A DNA stretch of 64,000 nucleotides from positions 377,481-441,480 of the forward strand of contig CAJJDN010000060.1 in NCBI GenBank assembly GCA_905182985.1. Direction: 5' to 3'. A model generated the notes under the pieces. It was not told the DNA's origin and searched no databases. It was given only the letters and a program-made list of their open reading frames with translations. Position 1 is the stretch's first letter; each line of letters begins with the position of its first letter. Origin of the DNA: Paramecium sonneborni (lineage: Eukaryota; Ciliophora; Oligohymenophorea; Peniculida; Parameciidae). The position numbers were made by a program, and so were the translations under genes. Shown one piece after another: positions 37,649-50,220 of this stretch.

Positions 37649-39179
37649 GAGATAAAAACCCAGATCCATATGGTATGGTTGTTATATTGGTTTATTATAG
37701 TTTATTAGAGAGATCTGCTTTTTGTTATTTATGGAGGGCAAGTAACAATTGTAATTCTCTCTCTTGTCTTTATTCTAAGTCTTATAAGGTTTCATCATTT
37801 TGAGTAATCTAAATGGTAAACTAATAGAAATACATAATATTCCTTATATTGCTTGCCAAATTATTATTCAATTGAGAAATCTTCAACAGTATCAATGGTT
37901 AACTTATTTTATTATTCACAATGTCTTACATCAGATTATTTCATTGAATTAGGGTTGAATTCCTATAATGAGATAAGTTTATTATTTTAGTTAATAAAGT
38001 TATGATTAATTTGATTATTAATGCTTTTTAGTTCACTAATATTTTTAGATTAATTATTTTTTAAAAAGGATGGATCTAAATATAAAAAGACACAATACTT
38101 TTGCTATCATGTGAAATCTAATTAAGTAATGATTCATTTAATTAAACAGGTTAATTGTCTTCATCAAAATTAGTAGATTAAAAATATTGATGCAATAATT
38201 AAGTGGCAGTGGGTCTTTCATTAGCAGGTTTAAGACATCTAAATATAATAATTGTTTGATTACTCCAAAATAATGGATTTTATTTTCTCATTCATAATAC
38301 TTTCTAAACTTTAAGGTTTTTGAGCTTCCATAACTTTTTTAATGACTTAACCAGTTCCACCTTTACATTCACAAAAAGGTTTCATTCCAGTAACTATTTC
38401 TAGAACACACATTCCAAAAGCATAAATATCAACCTTTGTGTCATAATTTCCTTAATAAATTTCAGGTGCCATAAATTCTGGAGTTCCCAATACTGAACTT
38501 GTATTATTAGATTACATTCTCTTAATTAATTTTTAATGATTACTATATTGATAAACCAAGATCACCAATTTTTAACTCATTATTATTGGTATCAATCAAT
38601 ATATTTTCACATTTCAAATCTCTATGGATCATGTTTTATTAATGCATGTATTCTAAACCTTCCAATATCTGTTTACACCAGTATCTAATGACTTTTAACT
38701 TAGGTCTTGTTATTCTCCTAAGGTAACTAATTTATTATGCTTTTAAACTTACTTTTTCAAAGAACCTCCATTAACAATTTCTGTGATGAAAACAATTTCT
38801 TTTTTTGATTTACTATGCCATGAATGGATAAAACTTATAATATTTTTGTGTTTCAACGTTTTTAATATTGCTATCTCTTATTTGGCTCTTCTTATCTCAT
38901 CTACAAATTATCTAGATTTTAAAATACTCTCAGAAACATTCATCAATTAAAATACATTCCAAGCCACTTCACATCCACTTTCATTATCATAACCTCTATA
39001 AACACTCTTATATGCACCTTTACCTATCTCTTCATTGTACTATATTATATATTGATTTTTAATACTTTACTAAAACGACCAGTTGGATCATTCTCGATAA
39101 TCATAGAAGTTTATTCTTCATCTTCAGATGATAGAGATGTATCATCGATCATATTTTAAATTATTTCACCTGAGTTCAT
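37362..39179 (-). CDS. WNK-type serine/threonine protein kinase
   Basis: A 555-residue kinase in seven exons (introns about 39040-39065, 38727-38752, 38519-38543, 38239-38263, 38076-38098, 37809-37833). WNK hallmarks are plain: the loop [11 protein letters not shown] carries the relocated Lys, the beta-3 Lys is absent in EVAWNVFQ, and [30 protein letters not shown] and [12 protein letters not shown] follow. The domain covers about residues 38-300. The tail has a coiled-coil block (LQDLEQRQEREL) and Gln-rich sequence. WNKs regulate ion cotransport and cell volume through downstream kinases; that role is inferred. The third intron must end in GAG rather than TAG to keep the frame, so that junction is the weakest point. 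Confidence 0.9.
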
Positions 39180-39430
39180 AACAAACAATAATTAAATTAC
39201 CTCAAATATTTGTAAATCTGAATTAATCAAATCTTTTATATAGATCATATTGCGTATTATAATTTGGTCATCTTTCATATTTTCAATTCATTTTTGATTA
39301 TCCTTTGAACCATTTTGACATACTATCTTGAATTTAGAAGATAATTATCTGATAATTATTTAAAAGCCATAAAATTACCATTTACCACTATAAAAATCTA
39401 AATATATATTATATAAATATAATTTAATTC

Positions 39431-40465
39431 ATGGGAGCATTATATAAATGTTAAACTAATTATTAATGCTCAGAGAGTCTTATTAATTTGATAATAAGTA
39501 GTGGGATATTGTATTATTTCATAATGAAAGCTAAAATAATGTTTGAGAAGAATAATGGAATATTATTATTAATTGATTAAACACTATGTGGGTTAGGTAT
39601 TATTTAGATGGTACTCTAAGTGATTTACTTTATGTTTGCAAGTACAAAAACTCTCTAAATATGTAGAATCCTATATTTGGTTAATTAGCTTAAGATGTAT
39701 AGGATTGGTTTTAGAATTATTAATATGCATAATCTTAATAAGTGTTATTTTAGATAAAGAAAAGCATGAGCAACTTTTTAATGCAGGCCGTTTAGGATTG
39801 TGCTTGATTGGATTATTTTGGTTATATCAAGGCATAAACGGTGATCAAAAGAGTGTGTATTTTATTGTGGAAAAACAAAAAGTTATCAGTGCAATGAGAT
39901 ATCGAATCTGTTAATGTCTTTCATTGGTTTGATCTTGTCAATCGTAGCATTTGTCTTTGGATTTTAGTGCGTTCACTAATTGCATTAATACAAAGAATAC
40001 TTAGTAATAATTGTATGATATAAAAAGTTGGATAATAAAAATGATTCATTTGCTCATTAGATTCTTAAATTAGAAACAAGATTAACATAGATTAAAATAT
40101 TAAAAAGTATATATAACAATATTTAATATGAAGTTAGTGGTTTATTGTAGTATGGAGTTTAATTCAGTTGGGATAGTTTAGCTTATTTTTTATCTTCTAC
40201 AACTATAGAGTGTACCCACTTTTTCTTACCAATATCGATTCTAACAGTATAATGTTATTTGTTATAGGTTTTAATATATTCTTTATTAAAAATAATATCT
40301 TTAGCAACAGTTCCAGTTGCTATATTCTTAGTATGTTATGAATGCAATAAAGAGTATTATGGCTCTAATAATCACATATGGAATTTTTCAAGAAGTCATC
40401 GATCTCTAAAAGTTTTGTAGGATCATACATAATTAAATTATATTGAAATACCCGAAATAAAATGA
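39431..40465 (+). CDS. Multi-pass membrane protein, about seven helices, unknown
   Basis: A 320-residue protein from four exons; introns of 25, 23 and 24 nt (39642-39666, 39867-39889, 40004-40027) give an exact frame. Hydrophobic helices include LINLIISSGILYYFIM, WLISLRCIGLVLELLICIIL, LGLCLIGLFWLY, SFIGLILSIVAFVFGF, a segment before SWDSLAYFLSS and ATVPVAIFLVCYE. The spacing and count suggest a seven-helix receptor-like topology, but I see no rhodopsin or cAR signature. A further 21-nt in-frame segment near 40250-40270 may be another intron. The C-terminus is short and polar. It is divergent from the WNK gene by about 250 bases. Confidence 0.65.
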
Positions 40466-40546
40466 TTTCTGTATGTTGTTATAAATATTAATAATAATTT
40501 GTTCATATATTTTTAATTCTGTATATGTATTTATTGAATATTCATT

Positions 40547-41662
40547 TCAAATAATTAGTTATATAAATAAGGTTAAACTCATGATACTCAAGATGGTTCC
40601 AGAGAGAGTTTAACATTTACCCTAACTATATGAAATTGTTGTTGAATCTAAGCAAGCTTAGCATTCATTTTGATATTCTTTTTAACAAGTAGAATCATTG
40701 CATTTATAAGTTGCACAAACTTCCTTTACAACATCATCACAAGCACTCGGTTTTAATACACTACATTGTTATTATAATGTATTGTTGTTCTGATCTAAAT
40801 CTTATTCATCATTTTAAGAATTAGATTTAGGATCCTTCTAATTGATATTAGTTTCATCTTATGTATATGTTTATCTAATTAATTAATATTAAATCTATAC
40901 TAATATTTTGCACATGATTATTTGACATATCCAACTACATCCTTATTAGAACATGCATCACATTAGTTTCCAACAGATTTCATACAAGAATCAGAAAAAC
41001 ATGGCGTTGAAAGGAAAGCACAAGTTTCTATATATTCGAGAGTACAAATATCTGGTCTTGGTTCTGTACAATAAGTTATACTATCATCAGGTGGGTTTTA
41101 TGGATCTCTAAAATTATTAAAATCAAAAAGATACTCTTTAGGAATTTCTTCACATTCTCCATAAAAATAAGAATCTATATTTTTATCTGAACAAGCTTCA
41201 CATTCATTTCCTAATGTTCTTCCACATGGTTACTTAAAACATTAGATGCTTGATATAAATAATCCACAAACAGGTTTAAAACTAAGTTTATTATTAATCA
41301 ATACATAGCAGGACATATTGGATTATCTGATTTTGGAATATTACATTTATATATTGTATTACTATTTGATGTTGTTTATGAAGAGGTTTCTGAACTTGTA
41401 TTTGTTGTAGTTTCTGAACTTTATACTTTACAAGCATCATTTTCATAATATCTAACTTTCTCAGCTCTACAAGCAAAACAAGCATTAAATAATGTTCCAA
41501 TTTACTAAATTTTAACTTAAAAATTACTAGTCCTTCTGCTGAATATCCACATACAGGTTTATGTTCTTTTGTACAAGATACTGATGTATCTATCTCAAGT
41601 GGACACATTGTTTTATCTGCTCCTGTTAATAAAATAATGGTTGCTACAATTAAGTAATTCAT
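40547..41662 (-). CDS. GPI-type cysteine-rich surface protein
   Basis: A 347-residue protein; introns of 23, 23 and 26 nt (41505-41527, 41282-41304, 40875-40900) keep the frame. A signal peptide (MNYLIVATIILLTGA) and a C-terminal hydrophobic tail (ILSIMSLTLFIQLII) with no following charge suggest GPI anchoring. The ectodomain repeats a cysteine module with KPVCG, GNECEAC / GNQCDAC / NECQAC blocks, separated by Thr/Ser- and Asn/Gln-rich linkers. This resembles small ciliate surface proteins, not the large immobilization antigens with long periodic repeats. An ATG 63 bases upstream exists but would place a polar leader before the signal peptide. Confidence 0.7.
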
Positions 41663-42112
41663 TTTATTTAAGTTATTAATACTCTCTTTCAACTTTATAA
41701 AGAAATTTAAAACAAAAATTTTCACTATTTTTAGTAATTACTAAAATTAGAGAAACAGTTTAATTACAGAATTCATCATAATTTTCAAATCTAAATTTAT
41801 TTTCTTTTTTCAATTAAAATAATAATAATTATAAATGTATCAAGATCATTCTGCTACAAATTCAATAATAATACTTTTCTAAATTTTTTGAAGAATTAGA
41901 TTTAAAAATTGTTGATTGAATACTATTTTAATTTGATTATTTTATTTAATAATTTTCTTAAAATAAAAAGAACAAAAAAAACTCAACTTACAAATAGGAA
42001 TCTTTAAATTAATATGATTTTCAATATGTATATTCTAAAATATAAAACAATCATCATCACATTAATTCCAAAAAAACAATTTATATTTAATAAAATTTGT
42101 TTTCATCTAAAA
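41663..42112. other. Gene-free stretch
   Basis: About 450 AT-rich bases upstream of the surface-protein gene. No open frame with coding quality, RNA gene or repeat was found. Confidence 0.4.
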
Positions 42113-42850
42113 CATGAGATAAAAATTACTAAAACTCACTGAAGAAATATATAAAGATATCGAATTGTCAGAATAAAAAAAAAAGGGATAAATATTCAAA
42201 TTAATAAAGTAAACTATCCAGAAGAATTTAATAATGAATTTGCACTTTAAATAACTTTCCTCAAGATTACAATTAATTTTATTTTAAAATAGTGAATTCA
42301 ATATAAATTCTTTGTTCAAATCTCTCTGTTAAGAAACTTATTGAATGCAATAACGATCAGGATATTCAAGAAGAATCGAATTAAGTTGAAAAATTTATGA
42401 ACATTTTAAATTAAGACCAAAACCAGGTCTTGTATTTAGAATTAAAGATTGATTGATAACCTAAAAAAAAGAAAAAAAATTGATAAAACTTTGAAGTATA
42501 ACCATTAAAAGTTTAAAAATTAATCTCCTGTCTTGTGCATATGTTCTAAAGAATAATAAGGGAGAAGTAATTTTGTATAAAGGTGAATTATAACAGGACA
42601 AAAAAAGAATTATATTTTGATATGAAGTAACTGTATGAGATGATGTAATCTATATCAAAAGAAGGCTAATTTCCTTAGAAACCTCCTTCATCTAAGTAAA
42701 ATTATTTATAATCTTTTATTCAAGTGTGTTTGATTGTATTATAAATAATGATTAAAATAATATGGATTGTATGTATAAATTACTCTCATAAAAATGTTTG
42801 GATTTAAATTAACTAATAAAAATAAAAAAAATTATCTAAAGTAACAATTT
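42113..42850 (+). pseudogene. Broken gene or gene with frame errors
   Basis: Protein-like blocks follow one another on the plus strand but in changing frames, without usable GT...AG introns between them. The blocks are MRQKLLKLTEEIYKDIEL, then NKVNYPEEFNNEFALQ after a run of ten A, then FPQDYNQFYFKIVNSIQ ... NDQDIQEESNQVEKFM to a TGA near 42450, then a separate frame with LYFDMKQLYEMMQSI and FPQKPPSSKQN. Two or three frameshifts plus a stop suggest decay; homopolymer errors are the alternative. No family is recognised. Confidence 0.35.
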
Positions 42851-42996
42851 ATATTGGTCTTATGTGATATTTTAATGGATTTTAAAAATTTTATAATTTT
42901 ATTTTAATAATTATTTAAACAATTTATATAAAAGAAGGCATCATCAAAAATATTAAATAATATGAATGAATTCTAAAATATTTTTTAAATTAAATT

Positions 42997-45593
42997 ATGT
43001 AACAATACAATCAATATTCTAACTCTAAACCAAGAACAATCTCTAAGTAAATTAATTCTAAAAGTGAATCAGTTTCTAGATTATCTGAGATTTCTGATGA
43101 TAGTGAAAGACAAATAATGGAATGTGTTAGGAATAAATAGAGTACTCGAAACAATATCAGATTACCAAGATTGATAATCTAAGAATAATAATTAACACAT
43201 AGTGCCAAAATAACCAGTGAATCAATAACATTTAAATATCCTTTTAAATCATCAAATATTGAAGCTTATACTTTAGGCCAAGACAATTTTCTTAAAATAT
43301 TAAAAACAGAGAGAATCAAAAAGCAATTTATTAATAATCTTTTTACAAATTCATATATAATTTAGAATAAAAAAAAATAACTTTTGTAGGATAAATACAT
43401 AAATGACGGAAAAAAATAACAAAATTTGGGTAAATTGATTTATTAATATGATTAGAAACCTTTTCTTAATCAAGAATACCGATCATTTTGCCAACAAGTT
43501 TATTTGTTGTCATTTGGGATGCGATAGGGATAATACTTAATTTTATAATTTTATGGTTAACTCCTTTTTTATTTTCATTTGGCAATTTAGAAAATTGTTT
43601 CTCTTTCTCAGCAATTTAGCAATTAATCACTCTACTTTTAATTTTTGATATTTTTATTTCTTTTAACAAAGGTATTATAGTTTAGGGGATCGTAATTAAA
43701 AAGCGAAAAAAACTAATTCAATAATATTTCTAAACTAATGCAATTAATGATTTAGCAAATTTAGGTTTATGGATTTTAATCTAATAAAAATTAATGTCTG
43801 TTGAAATAATTGGAGAATGTATAGCTATCTGTCAATTGATAGTTACATTTAATAAAATTTAAAAATACTTTTCTGACTATTTTTAATATGTTTTTTTTAA
43901 AGGAGCATCTAGCTATGTAATGGATCTTTTAAGTTTAATTTGTTCAATTTATTTTTTTGCTCATACAGTAGCATGTTTTTGGCATTTTGTTGGATTAAAA
44001 TCAGGAGAGAACTCTTGGTTAATAAAATATAATTTGGAACATGAATCTATATGGATGAAGTATAATTATGCATTTTATTGGGCTACAATGACTATGACAA
44101 CAGTTGGTTATGGAGATTTAATTGCATAAAGTCAATTAGAAATTATTTTTGTTGATATTGTAATGTTTTTGTCTAGCGGAATATTTGCATATTCAATGAA
44201 CTCTATTGGGATGATCCTAAAAAATATTTATGATGCAAAATTGAAATACAAAAGATCTTTATTATAAATGAACAATTATATGAGTAAGAATTGCGTTGAG
44301 CCATAAATACAAAGTAGAATTAGAAATTATTTAAAATATTACATAGAATCAGAATAAAATGAAAACTTAGAAGATATTAATAGACTTATCGGAATATTGC
44401 CATAAAATTTATAATCAGATCTTAATACCGATATTTAGAGAAAAGTTATTAATAAAGCAAAACTAGTTATAAATCATTTTTCATCAAATACTTAATAATT
44501 ATTATCTAAAAGTTTAGATTTAGTAAAATACGCTCCTGGAGATATAATTTACAAAAAAGGAGATATTTCAGATAAAAACCTTTATTTTATTATTGAAGGA
44601 GAAGTGGATATTTAAGATGATTAAAGTAAAAGGAAATTCTCAACACTTATTTAGCATCAATAATTTGGAATTTTTTAATTTTTCACAGATTTTCCTCCTA
44701 AAACATCTGCAGTTAGCATTGGTTTTTCTAATATTTATAGAATAAGTAGAAATAAGTTTTTAGAAATTTTATAATTCAATAAAAGAGATTTTGAAATGTT
44801 TCATTATATTAAGGATTAAATAATTTTTAATTCTAATTACAGATTATTTTATATGTAATGTAAATATTGTGATAGATAAAATCATTAAGAAGTTGATTGT
44901 CCTGTTTTAACATATAAACCAGATATTGAATAAAGGATAAAAAAAAGCAATTTTTACCCTTAAAATTAGAAAAGATAAAAAATTCTAAGAAATGGTAGAA
45001 AAATAAAAAGCATTTCAACATAATCAGATATATCAAGATCTGTAAGGTGTTTTTTAGAAGAAACAGGAGGAGGAGAAGTATCTAATTCTTTACAAGTTGC
45101 TATAATAGCTAATAGATCTAAAACTAACAATTTTTCTGAAATTCAAAACAATGAATAAAAAAGATCTTGTTGTTTGGCTGGTGATGAATAAGATTAAGAA
45201 TTAAAACCCTAATATGTAGAATGCTCTATGAATAAAATTGCAATTAAAACAGATCCTTTATCTTAATTAGAACATTAAACATCAGTCAAGAGATAAACTT
45301 ATAAGGAATAGACAAATATTTTAAAAGATTTTAATATGATTGATGATTTATATATAAATGCAAGATGGTTTCCGTCAGTTATTTAATCTGATTAGTAGTA
45401 GTCATATGAAAAGTATTTTCCATAACATAATTTTGAAAATATTATTAAATCTGTTGAAAAATACAATTTAAAGTATCAAAGAAAACTTGAAAAGCATATT
45501 TAGAATATAAATAAATATACATTTTTTTATAGAGTCAAGATAAAAGCACTTAAATTACGTCATTTGTATTAGAAAACATTGAATATGGAATGA
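42997..45593 (+). CDS. K+ channel with cNMP-binding-like domain and CCHC motif (channel 2)
   Basis: An 856-residue channel of the same family as channel 1, with one 26-nt intron (43430-43455) just before S1. S1 starts at LFVVIWDAIGIILNFIIL. The pore reads YWATMTMTTVGYGD near residue 360 and S6 ends SMNSIGMIL. The cyclic-nucleotide-like fold (about 500-600) has APGDIIYKKGD but FGIFQFF instead of FGE and Lys instead of Arg in PPKTSAV, so ligand binding is doubtful. The motif CKYCDRQNHQEVDC (CX2CX4HX4C, 44859-44900) follows at residue 612, then PVLTYKPD. The long tail is Ser/Gln-rich and ends in a basic segment (YRVKIKALKLRHLY). The gene converges on the kelch gene with 32 bases between stops. 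Confidence 0.92.
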
Positions 45594-45625
45594 ATTCATC
45601 TATATAATTATCAATTTTATATCAA

Positions 45626-47174
45626 TCATAAAGTTCGTTTAAGATGTAATGGAAATTTAGAAAAAGACAATTCTTAAATTTATTAATTCATTTCATCTAC
45701 TTTATTTATTTACTTATTTTTTTAAATAGGAGTAATTTAATGTAAAGAAAAGTACTATTTATTTAGAATTGATGGTCTTTAAAAATCTTCTTTAGGAGAT
45801 TGAAGATTAGTTATAGGTTCATAGGTTTTCATTTCTGCTTATAATTATCGAATTTGATTTTGATTAAATTCTGCAGTATTAACTGAAAATTCTAAATATC
45901 CATTCATACTGACACCTCCAAAAAATAAAACTTAACTTTTGTATGCTACAGCAGAATGAGATGCTCTAGGTCTTGGAAAATAACCATATATTTCTAATTA
46001 AACCCATTCCTTTTCATAAATTTTATATGCAAATAAGTCATTAAAATAAGGATGACTTCTAGCATCATCTCTACCACCAAAAATAATAATTATATTCATT
46101 TCTTATACAAATGATGCTGTATGCTGAATTCTAGAAACAGGCTATTTACCTAATGTTTCTGGTATAATCCAAGAATTATTTGGTTAGTCTAATTTTAAGA
46201 TTGCCATGAAATTATTGTAGTATTATGTATTTTTATTTTCATCAATATAACATCCTCCAAAACAGTAAATACCCTCATGTTCAGGTGTTTTATATGGTTT
46301 ACTTCTTAAATCTTTTTTCTCAAAAATTATTTATGGTCTGTTATAAATACAAACTAATTGTTAAAATGCCAAACCTTTATTAAATGGATTTTTTTAAGTA
46401 TCTAATTAAATCCATTTGCAAATATCTTATTAAAAATGTAAAAATACTTAAATTCAAATAATGAATATCATTAAATACAGAAAATTGACTTCTAATACCA
46501 CCCATAACTATTAGTCCTTTTCCTACAATACAACTACCAAATGATCTTCTGCTTTCAGGAATATTCTCTGTGTTTGGTTTTAATAATTACCATGTTTATG
46601 TTTCTAAATCAAAAATTCTTGTATCACTTAGATTTTCTCTTAGTCTTAAAGCTGAATTATATTACATCTCTCCTCCATACATTATTAATTGTTTTCCATT
46701 AATTTAATTATATTATTGATTATCATAAGAAAATTATGTTGATAGATTTATTGGATAACCAATACTATGTAAACAATGGCCATAACGATTTAAAGGAATA
46801 TCTCCATTTTATTTAATTTCTCTAAACTTACCTGTTTATATATCATATTCAATTAAATCACCCAATACTTCACTTCCTATTCCACCAAACATATATATTT
46901 TATTTTAATAATCTGCTGCCATTGTATTTTCTCTAATTGTAGGTATCCAATTATGTTATAATTTAGAAAAAAATGCTCCATTAAAATACAAAGGAAAAGT
47001 CACCTTTTTTTTTGGAATTAATTATATAGCGTTAGATGATTTATCATTGCTGAAAGGCTCTATCCTTTAGGGAACTTTTTTCACTTATTTTTGCATTCTA
47101 GAAACAATTCTTTATTTTTTCTAATTAAATTCATATTTTTACCATTATAATTTCTTAATATTCTTAATATTCAT
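45626..47174 (-). CDS. Kelch-repeat protein
   Basis: A 508-residue protein with one 22-nt intron (46426-46447). About six kelch blades are visible, each with a hydrophobic strand plus GG and later Trp/Tyr: IYMFGGIGS, QLIMYGGEM, LIVMGGIRS, IYCFGGCY, IIIFGGRDD and VLFFGGVSM. A closed propeller of this kind normally serves as a protein-binding platform. The N-terminal 80 residues are basic and Gln-rich; the C-terminal 60 have no domain. The start at 47174 gives MNIKNIKKLQW; a further upstream exon cannot be excluded. It sits between channels 2 and 3 and shares no sequence with the kelch-MORC gene beyond the blade pattern. Confidence 0.85.
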
Positions 47175-47501
47175 TTTTTTATTTGTATAGAGTTTTTCCT
47201 AACATTAAGATCATTTTTTTATTTTATGTTAAATCATTCTATATTGTTTAGTTTAATTATGATGAGTTATCCATTGAGTTGATTGGAAAAGCATATTTTG
47301 GATTTAATTCATTTAAAGATCGAAAACTAATAAATTAAGCATCACCTGATTAGACTGTAATCTATTTCGTTTAATATATATTACATTAATATTAAATCCT
47401 TCAGTTAGAAATCGATTGGTTTATGTCATATCTAATATTGGAAGTTTTTGTTAACTGGAATATCTGTGTTTTTCAGACATTTATATAAAATATTATTATT
47501 T
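47175..47501 (-). other. Coding-like sequence downstream of channel 3
   Basis: Between the channel 3 stop chosen here and the kelch start, minus-strand blocks such as QKLENNNILYKCLKN and MTQTNRFLTEGFNINV look coding and end at TGA 47211-47213. They could be extra 3' exons of channel 3 joined by a 46-nt intron (about 47550-47610), or a decayed remnant. I could not resolve which. Confidence 0.35.
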
Positions 47502-50151
47502 TCAAGTTTTTATATTAAATTAACTTTATCTTGAAGCATTATTTTTCTGCTTTTGACTTCTTAATTTTGCAGTAAATCCGAAAGATTTATCAACTTTAAC
47601 TATACCTTTTGCAATATCTCTGACTTGCTAATTTTAGGTATCTATTTAAATCAAAATGCGTCTTAAATTATTATGAGGTAGATAATTAATATAATTTTAC
47701 ATTTTATCTATGTTAATATAACTAAACTTCATAGAGTCGAAAACATGATCAAGCATTTTAAATGAAAGTGTTGGTAACAAATTAGTTTAAGAAACGATCG
47801 GTTATGATTAATTTGTTGAATTTTAATGCGAAGTTTCTTTATTAAATTTTAGTTGATTATTTGCTCTTAATGGAGTACCAGCTGAAAATTTACTTCTAAT
47901 ATAATTTTAACTTCCTATATTCTAAATTATTGTTGTTTTTTTAGCTGGAGTATTTCTAACTTAAATTGGAGTACTTGAAATAAATTCTATCTTTTTAAAT
48001 TGTTAATCATCATCTTATTCAATCACTTTTGATTCTTTCCTTGATAAATTTTCAGTAAAATCAGTAATGTTATTCATCATATATTATTAAATACTCATTT
48101 TTACTTCCTCCATTATCATTTTACTGTTTAATTTCACACAATTTCTATTAGTTATGGATCGATGTTGCTTTTTTTTTAATTTTTATTACTTTTTTAATTT
48201 ATGCTAAATATTAGGTTAATATGTTAATAGAGGACAATTTTATCTTAAATGTGTACTCCTATGACAAAATTAACATTTATAATTTAAATCTGTTAAATCA
48301 TTATTATTTGCTGCATTATCCTTTATTTAATGAAATATTTCCCAATCTTTCTTAGATTCCAATATCAATTTTATAAATTATGATTTACTCAATTTTACTA
48401 ATTAACAAAAATCATCACTTATTATATCAATTTTTTAATCACAAAATCCAGTAAAAAATTCATATTAATTAAATGTTTCTCCTGATCCTAATGTATAAAT
48501 CAATGAATTAGTTGTATTCGAAATAAAGTTTACTTTTCCTTTAATTACATAATATCTAATTTTATGATAATATATTACAAAAACAATTCATCTTCATTTA
48601 AAATGTTTTCGCCTTTTTAAATAAATTCTCCTGGTGAAAATTATACTATTTTAACCATGCCTTAAATTTCTTACAAAATTTATTTACTAAAGTTACAAGA
48701 CAATACTTTTATATTTTTAATAATCTTTCCAAGAATATCTGCATGTAATTCTTATTATAGACCTATTGATAATTTATTTACTAATTTTTTAGCATCAGTA
48801 TTATCAGATTCCTAACTGTAAATTAAATATTTGAGATTGTTTCTGACTTTGTTTTGAATTTAATCATCAACATTATTAGATTTCATATACTAATTCATGA
48901 TTATAACTGATTTTCTTTAATATTATGATAACTTACTTGTAATTTTATTTGATATCATTGAAACCTTTAAGCAAAATTCCTATTGCATTCATCGAGTATG
49001 CAAAAACACAACTTGAAAAAAACATTGCTACATTAGCAAATGCCATTTCATAATTATTTTTTGGAGTAATATCACCATATCCAACTGTTACCATAGTCAT
49101 TGTAGCCCAATAGAAGGCATTATTATATTTAGTCCAAATAGATTCATTTTCTAAATCATTGTCTCTAATCCAATTCATTCTTTCATCACTTGAATTTAAT
49201 CCAACCATTAACCATAAACAAGCCATTATGTGAGCGAAGAAGTATATACTTACAACTAAAGTTAAAAGATCAAAAGCATAATCGCCAAATCCTTTTTAAT
49301 ATAATTATTCTACAATATAATCATATACTCGAAAGATTCTAGCAAAAATTATTATCAAAAGCAGGATTGCAAACATTTAAATGATACTATTTTAATCTAA
49401 TGCTCTAAAAGATACCATAATCCAAATAAATATAGATAAAACATCTAATAAGGATGACTTTATAAAGTAATTAATAAAAATATCATTTCTATTGTGAATG
49501 ATTTAACCATCAATATATATTTCTTTATTTAATGAAATTATTATTTCAATTATATTGATGGTAATAAATAAACAACCAAAAGATTGAAAATGAATCTCAT
49601 TTGAATTTGGAAATGATACAATAAGGGCACAAATCCAGAGAGAAATAAATAGTAGGAGAATATTGAAAATTTCCCAATAAAATAAAAATATATTTGATGG
49701 AGAAATAATATTATTTTAATTTTTCCCAGTAATCTAACCTATAAATTATGGATAGTAAAATACTTGATGTCTTTTTGAGTTTATCCTTTTATAGATAATT
49801 TTCAATGGATAATAACTAATTTTTAAATTTTTATGGCATGATGTATGAAAATTATAACAGATTGTTTTTGAATTTCTCTATGATTTTATTTTATTTAGCA
49901 ATTTAAGTAAATTTAAATGCTTTTTCTAACTTTTTAGATGTTCTTCTACTAGATGTCATATTAGGTAATTTCATTTCTTAATGAGATTCGCTAATATTTT
50001 GGCTGAGTATTTCATCATAATTTCGTTCACTTTCTTATTAAATATATGAAGAGGAACAATCCTTAACATACCTGATATAGGAAGTTTTGGGAGAAAGTTA
50101 TGGTCCCCTTGGTAAATCGGTATTCAAGACAATGATACTAGGTGAATCCAT
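47502..50151 (-). CDS. K+ channel with decayed cNMP-binding-like domain and CCHC motif (channel 3)
   Basis: An 859-residue channel; introns of 25, 22 and 23 nt (49739-49763, 48915-48936, 48556-48578) give 860 codons. The S1 region is NIFLFYWEIFNILLLF, the pore YWATMTMVTVGYGD near residue 350, and S6 has SMNAIGILL. The cyclic-nucleotide-like fold begins SPGEFIQKGE but has ETFNQYEFF and no phosphate-binding Arg/Ser-Ala, so it is the most decayed of the four. CQFCHRSTHLRQNC (CX2CX4HX4C, 48234-48275) follows near residue 602, then PLLTYQPN. A Ser/Gln-rich tail of about 240 residues includes IPLxANN-like repeats of Thr-Pro. The gene is in tandem with channel 4, starting 69 bases beyond its stop. 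The 3' end may extend further (see 47175-47501). Confidence 0.88.
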
Positions 50152-50220
50152 TATTTATAAAAATTATTATATAAGTAAATAGATTATTGTTGATTGATTT
50201 TGTTCAAAATGTATTTGATT

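Noticed and set aside
37562..38005. A plus-strand frame with a hydrophobic stretch that could be read as a small membrane protein
   Set aside because: It lies antisense to well-supported WNK exons (for example QNDETLQDLEQRQEREL), and the kinase model gives an exact frame across it.
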